Source: Cyanobacteria bacterium FACHB-63
GTDB lineage: Bacteria; Cyanobacteriota; Cyanobacteriia; Leptolyngbyales; Leptolyngbyaceae
Assembly: GCA_014695255.1 (NCBI GenBank)
Contig: JACJNX010000075.1
Coordinates: 186,001 to 250,000, forward strand
Direction of reading: 5' to 3'
Length of the DNA stretch: 64,000 bases
How positions within the stretch are numbered: position 1 is the first letter of the stretch; each line of letters opens with the position of its first letter. The notes beneath the pieces were generated by a model. The model was not told the DNA's origin. It ran no database searches and was given only the letters and a program-made list of their open reading frames with translations. The position numbers and the translations under genes were made by a program. Of this stretch, positions 60,859 through 64,000 are shown piece after piece.

Positions 60859-62382
60859 ATGGTGAGAATGAGTCGGACGATCGTAATCTTTGTTTTAGTG
60901 TTTCTGCTGGGTTGGGGTAGCGCTCCTGGAATTGGCGTAGCGCGAACGCTGCCTTCACAGTCGATTCAGCCTTATCTGGATCGAGTAATCCAGAATGTGA
61001 CCGAGTTTAAGTTAGAAAATGGTCTGAAGTTTATTGTTTTAGAGCGTCATCAAGCTCCAGTCGTTTCGTTTGTAACTTACGCAGATGTGGGTGGAGCGGA
61101 TGAGCCGGAAGGAAGAACCGGAGTCGCACACTTTCTAGAACATTTGGCGTTTAAGGGTACCACTCGCATCGGCACACAGAATTTTCAGGCGGAAAAGCCG
61201 TTATTAGACAAGCTAGATCAGCTTGCAGCACAGATTAGAACCGCAAGAGAGCAGAAAAAAGATGTTCGCGCTCTGCAAGCGGAGTTCGATCGCGTTGAAG
61301 CCGAAGCAACGAAATTGGGACGGCAAAACGAATTAGGACGCATTGTGGAGCAAGCGGGCGGAGTCGGGCTGAATGCTAATACTTCAGCAGATGCCACTCG
61401 CTATTTCTATAGTTTTCCGTCAAACAAATTAGAGCTTTGGATGTCGTTGGAGTCGGAACGCTTTCTCGATCCGGTGTTTCGAGAGTTCTACAAAGAGAAA
61501 GCAGTGATTTTGGAAGAGCGACGATTAAGAACAGAAAATTCACCGATCGGGCAATTGATCGAAGCGTTTACGGGTACTGCCTTTAAGGTTCATCCCTATC
61601 GTCGTCCGGTGATTGGTTATCCAACCGATTTAGCGAATTTGACGCGCCAAGACGTGCAAACGTTCTTCGACACGCATTATGTTCCGAATAATTTGACGAT
61701 CGCGATCGTCGGCGATGTCAATCCAACCGAAGTCAAGCGCCTTGCTCGAACCTACTTTGGTCGCTACAAAACGAAGCCCGCGCCGCCGGAAGTGGCTGCC
61801 GTTGAACCACCACAGACTCAGCAGCGTGAAGTCAGTTTGAAATTACAATCTCAACCCTGGTACGTGGAAGGCTACCACCGTCCTGCGTTAAATCATCCCG
61901 ATAACGTCCTGTATGAAGCGATCGCATCAATTCTGAGTGATGGGCGCACTTCTCGACTGTACCGATCTTTAGTGGAAGAGCAGAAGGTTGCCTTAGCCGC
62001 TCAAGGGATTAATGGATTTCCGGGCGATAAGTTTCCGAATTTGATGTTGTTTTACGCGCTGACAAGTCCGGGTCGATCGATTGAAGAAGTCGCGCCTGCT
62101 CTGAGAGCCGAAATCGATCGCCTGAAAACTCAGCCTGTTTCGGCGCAAGAACTTGATCGCGTCAAGACTCAAGCGAGAGCCGGATTGTTACGATCGCTCG
62201 ATTCCAATATGGGCATGGCTCAATCGTTATTGGAGTACGAAGTTAAGACCGGAGACTGGCGCAACTTATTCAAGCAAATTGATGCGATCGCCAAGATTAC
62301 GCCTGCTGATATCCAGCGAGTTGCAACCGCCACGTTTACCGATTCTAATCGCACGATCGGAAGAATTCTGCCGCAAGGATAA
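60859..62382 (+). CDS. M16-family zinc peptidase (catalytic subunit)
   Basis: A 507-aa exported peptidase with an N-terminal signal (IVIFVLVFLLGWGSAPG). The inverted zinc motif HFLEH lies in RTGVAHFLEHLAFKGT, with the downstream Glu in the VILEERRLRTENS region. The two M16 halves are complete. It is likely periplasmic and degrades or processes small peptides. The next gene is a paralogue without the motif, as in two-subunit M16 enzymes; the gap is 19 bp. Confidence 0.9.
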   Translation: MVRMSRTIVIFVLVFLLGWGSAPGIGVARTLPSQSIQPYLDRVIQNVTEFKLENGLKFIVLERHQAPVVSFVTYADVGGADEPEGRTGVAHFLEHLAFKGTTRIGTQNFQAEKPLLDKLDQLAAQIRTAREQKKDVRALQAEFDRVEAEATKLGRQNELGRIVEQAGGVGLNANTSADATRYFYSFPSNKLELWMSLESERFLDPVFREFYKEKAVILEERRLRTENSPIGQLIEAFTGTAFKVHPYRRPVIGYPTDLANLTRQDVQTFFDTHYVPNNLTIAIVGDVNPTEVKRLARTYFGRYKTKPAPPEVAAVEPPQTQQREVSLKLQSQPWYVEGYHRPALNHPDNVLYEAIASILSDGRTSRLYRSLVEEQKVALAAQGINGFPGDKFPNLMLFYALTSPGRSIEEVAPALRAEIDRLKTQPVSAQELDRVKTQARAGLLRSLDSNMGMAQSLLEYEVKTGDWRNLFKQIDAIAKITPADIQRVATATFTDSNRTIGRILPQG

Positions 62383-62401
62383 GCCACTCCACATAACTCA
62401 A

Positions 62402-63850
62402 ATGAAAACTTTCCGAATCTCAACTCTATTTGTTTTGGCGTTTCTGGCTGTGTTGTTGTTCGTATATCCAGCGATCGCAGATACACCGAAACACTATACC
62501 GACCTAAAATTCTCACCACCCCCAGAAGTCAGAGTCCCGGAGTACACGCGGTTTCAGCTTCAGAATGGCATGATCGTTTATCTCATGGAAGACCACGAAT
62601 TGCCTCTAGTGAGCGGAACGGCGCTTGTTAAAACGGGAGATCGCTTTGAGCCTGCCAATCAGATCGGACTCGGAGATCTCACAGGAAGCGTGATGCGATC
62701 GGGTGGAACGCAAAAACGTAGTGCCGATCAACTGAATCAACTGTTAGAACAACGCGCCGCAGTAGTTGAAACCGGAATTGGCACCACTGCGGGGAGTGCT
62801 GGATTCAACACCCTCACAGAGGATTTGCCGGAAGTATTTGACTTGTTCGCGGAGGTCATTCAGCAACCTGCATTTGCACCTGACAAGTTTGCGATCGAGA
62901 AAGTCCAGCTTCAAGGTGGAATCGCTCGACGCAATGATGATCCCAACGGAATCGTCGATCGAGAATTTCAAAAGCTCATTTATGGTAGCGATAGCCCTTA
63001 TGCTCGTACTGTGGAGTATTCGACGATCGCGAACATTTCTCGCAATGATTTGATTCAGTTTTATCAGCGATCGTTCCGTCCCGATCAAATGCTGCTCGGA
63101 ATCGTCGGCGACTTTGACTCGAAACAAATGCGAGCGGCGATCGAATCGAAGTTCGGAGCTTGGAAACCCGCAGGACAAGGCATTTCAACACAGCTTCCAT
63201 CGGTTTCTCAGGCGAAACAAGGTGGAGTCTTCTTCGTCAATCAGCCTCAACTCAATCAAAGCTATTTGCAAATTGGGCATCTAGGCGGACAGTTAAACAG
63301 CCCGGATTATCCAGCATTAAGCGTGATGGAAGATGTATTAAGTGGATTCGGGCGGCGATTGTTTAATGAAGTGCGATCGCGTCAAGGGTTAGCGTACTCA
63401 GTTGGGGCGAGTTGGAGCGCTCAGTTTGATCATCCAGGCACATTTATTGCCAGTGGCGAAACGCGATCGGATGCAACTGTTCCCTTTATTCGCTCTGTGA
63501 TGAAGGAAGTCGATCGCATTCGCAAAGAGCCGATTTCAGCAGAGGAGTTAGCCTTCGCAAAGGATACAGTTTTGAATTCTTTTATCTTCAACTTCCAAGA
63601 TCCGAGTCAAACCCTTTCGCGTTTGCTGCGATATGAATACTATGGATATCCCAAAGATTTCATCTTCCAATATCGCAAAGCGGTAGAAGCAACAACAATT
63701 CCCGATGTCCAGCGAGTCGCTCAGAAATATCTTCAGCCTGAAAAGCTTGTTACTTTGGTTGTCGGCAATGAAAAAGAAATTCAGCCGCCACTGTCGAGCC
63801 TGGGGCAGCCTGTAACCTCGATTGATATCACGATTCCAAAACCGCAATAG
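62402..63850 (+). CDS. M16-family peptidase homologue (non-catalytic partner)
   Basis: A 482-aa exported protein paired with the previous gene. The signal is ISTLFVLAFLAVLLFVYPAIA. It has the M16 fold but no HxxEH: the corresponding region reads GLGDLTGSVMRSGG. It keeps the RSRQGLAYSVGASW segment (R/Y pair) that contacts substrate in the partner subunit. It likely forms the heterodimer clam-shell with the upstream peptidase. ATG 62402 is used because the longer frame overlaps the upstream gene. Confidence 0.9.
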   Translation: MKTFRISTLFVLAFLAVLLFVYPAIADTPKHYTDLKFSPPPEVRVPEYTRFQLQNGMIVYLMEDHELPLVSGTALVKTGDRFEPANQIGLGDLTGSVMRSGGTQKRSADQLNQLLEQRAAVVETGIGTTAGSAGFNTLTEDLPEVFDLFAEVIQQPAFAPDKFAIEKVQLQGGIARRNDDPNGIVDREFQKLIYGSDSPYARTVEYSTIANISRNDLIQFYQRSFRPDQMLLGIVGDFDSKQMRAAIESKFGAWKPAGQGISTQLPSVSQAKQGGVFFVNQPQLNQSYLQIGHLGGQLNSPDYPALSVMEDVLSGFGRRLFNEVRSRQGLAYSVGASWSAQFDHPGTFIASGETRSDATVPFIRSVMKEVDRIRKEPISAEELAFAKDTVLNSFIFNFQDPSQTLSRLLRYEYYGYPKDFIFQYRKAVEATTIPDVQRVAQKYLQPEKLVTLVVGNEKEIQPPLSSLGQPVTSIDITIPKPQ

Positions 63851-63858
63851 TTCCAAGT

Positions 63859-64000
63859 TCAGACTCGATCGAGCGGTTGGTGGGGAACTGGTGGTAGTTC
63901 AACTTGAATCACATCGCCAGGGCGCACCTCGCCATCCGCTACAACAATACTCATCACTCCAGACTTGCGAATCAGCTTTCCTTGTTCATCGTGATCGAGC
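63859..64000 (-). CDS. MOSC-domain protein (3' end only)
   Basis: The C-terminal 46 residues of a minus-strand gene cut by the window edge. GKLIRKSGVMSIVVADGEV, then RPGDVIQVELPP, is the conserved end of MOSC domains, which carry sulfur or handle molybdenum-cofactor sulfur in bacteria. The stop is at 63859-63861, convergent with the M16 gene 8 bp away. Confidence 0.8.
   Translation of the reverse strand, partial: LDHDEQGKLIRKSGVMSIVVADGEVRPGDVIQVELPPVPHQPLDRV

Noticed and set aside
1-64000. tRNA genes, rRNA genes, riboswitches and intact transposases
   Set aside because: I looked for T-loop-like motifs, conserved RNA elements and DDE transposase frames and saw none; an automated search could still find a missed tRNA.

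Overview
The window is chromosomal DNA from an oxygenic cyanobacterium. It carries photosystem II genes (psbB, psbT, psbM, psbO), the photosystem I gene psaL, the cytochrome b6f gene petM, the PSII assembly gene ycf39, a bifunctional panC/cmk, and several small families known mainly from cyanobacteria (DUF4327, DUF2949, DUF2808, DUF6391-like). The octamer GCGATCGC and its core CGATCG recur throughout, as in HIP1-rich genomes. Gene content and moderate GC fit a Leptolyngbya-like filamentous lineage, but the species cannot be fixed from this sequence alone. I saw no rRNA, tRNA, CRISPR array, intact transposase or prophage.

Layout. 0-12.4 kb is housekeeping and photosynthesis: panC/cmk, a GNAT acetyltransferase, psbB-psbT, a 2Fe-2S ferredoxin, psbM, psbO, a SigF-type sigma factor, a lipoprotein, a UbiA prenyltransferase and an exopolyphosphatase. 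12.4-19.1 kb is a six-gene minus-strand sugar operon: methyltransferase, NAD-dependent epimerase, UDP-glucose dehydrogenase-type enzyme, DUF4910 aminopeptidase-like protein, glucose-1-phosphate cytidylyltransferase and PIG-L deacetylase. 19.5-29.1 kb is mostly core metabolism and regulation: CysQ-type phosphatase, a degenerate alpha/beta hydrolase, hfq, dapF, pdxA, petM, a SmtB/ZiaR metal sensor, ycf39, NAD kinase, an NblR-like regulator and a DUF192 lipoprotein. 29.1-36.6 kb is an exopolysaccharide region with three glycosyltransferases, a Wza-like SLBB export protein, a J-domain/His-rich/pentapeptide-repeat protein and rfbB.

36.7-44.1 kb holds the most unusual group. A membrane-anchored Ser/Thr kinase with WD40 repeats, a polytopic NapH-like iron-sulfur membrane protein and an FHA-flavoreductase-2Fe-2S fusion lie in one minus-strand run. 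A PAS-only protein diverges from it. I infer a phospho-signalling module coupled to membrane electron transfer. 46-56.8 kb is a type I secretion locus (parvulin-like PPIase, HlyB-like ABC transporter with an N-terminal cNMP-like domain and degenerate C39 domain, HlyD adaptor) flanked by two likely substrates, an RTX protein and a CHRD/RTX protein. This part is rich in intergenic palindromes, including a family built on TAATTRGAA and a MITE-like element. 57-64 kb returns to core genes: an EAL phosphodiesterase, RemA-like DUF370, gmk, psaL, a pair of M16 peptidases and the end of a MOSC-domain gene.

Start sites were chosen from ribosome-binding sites, family N-termini and overlaps; where the longest reading frame was shortened, the entry says so. 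All family assignments come from reading the translated sequences, not from database searches.
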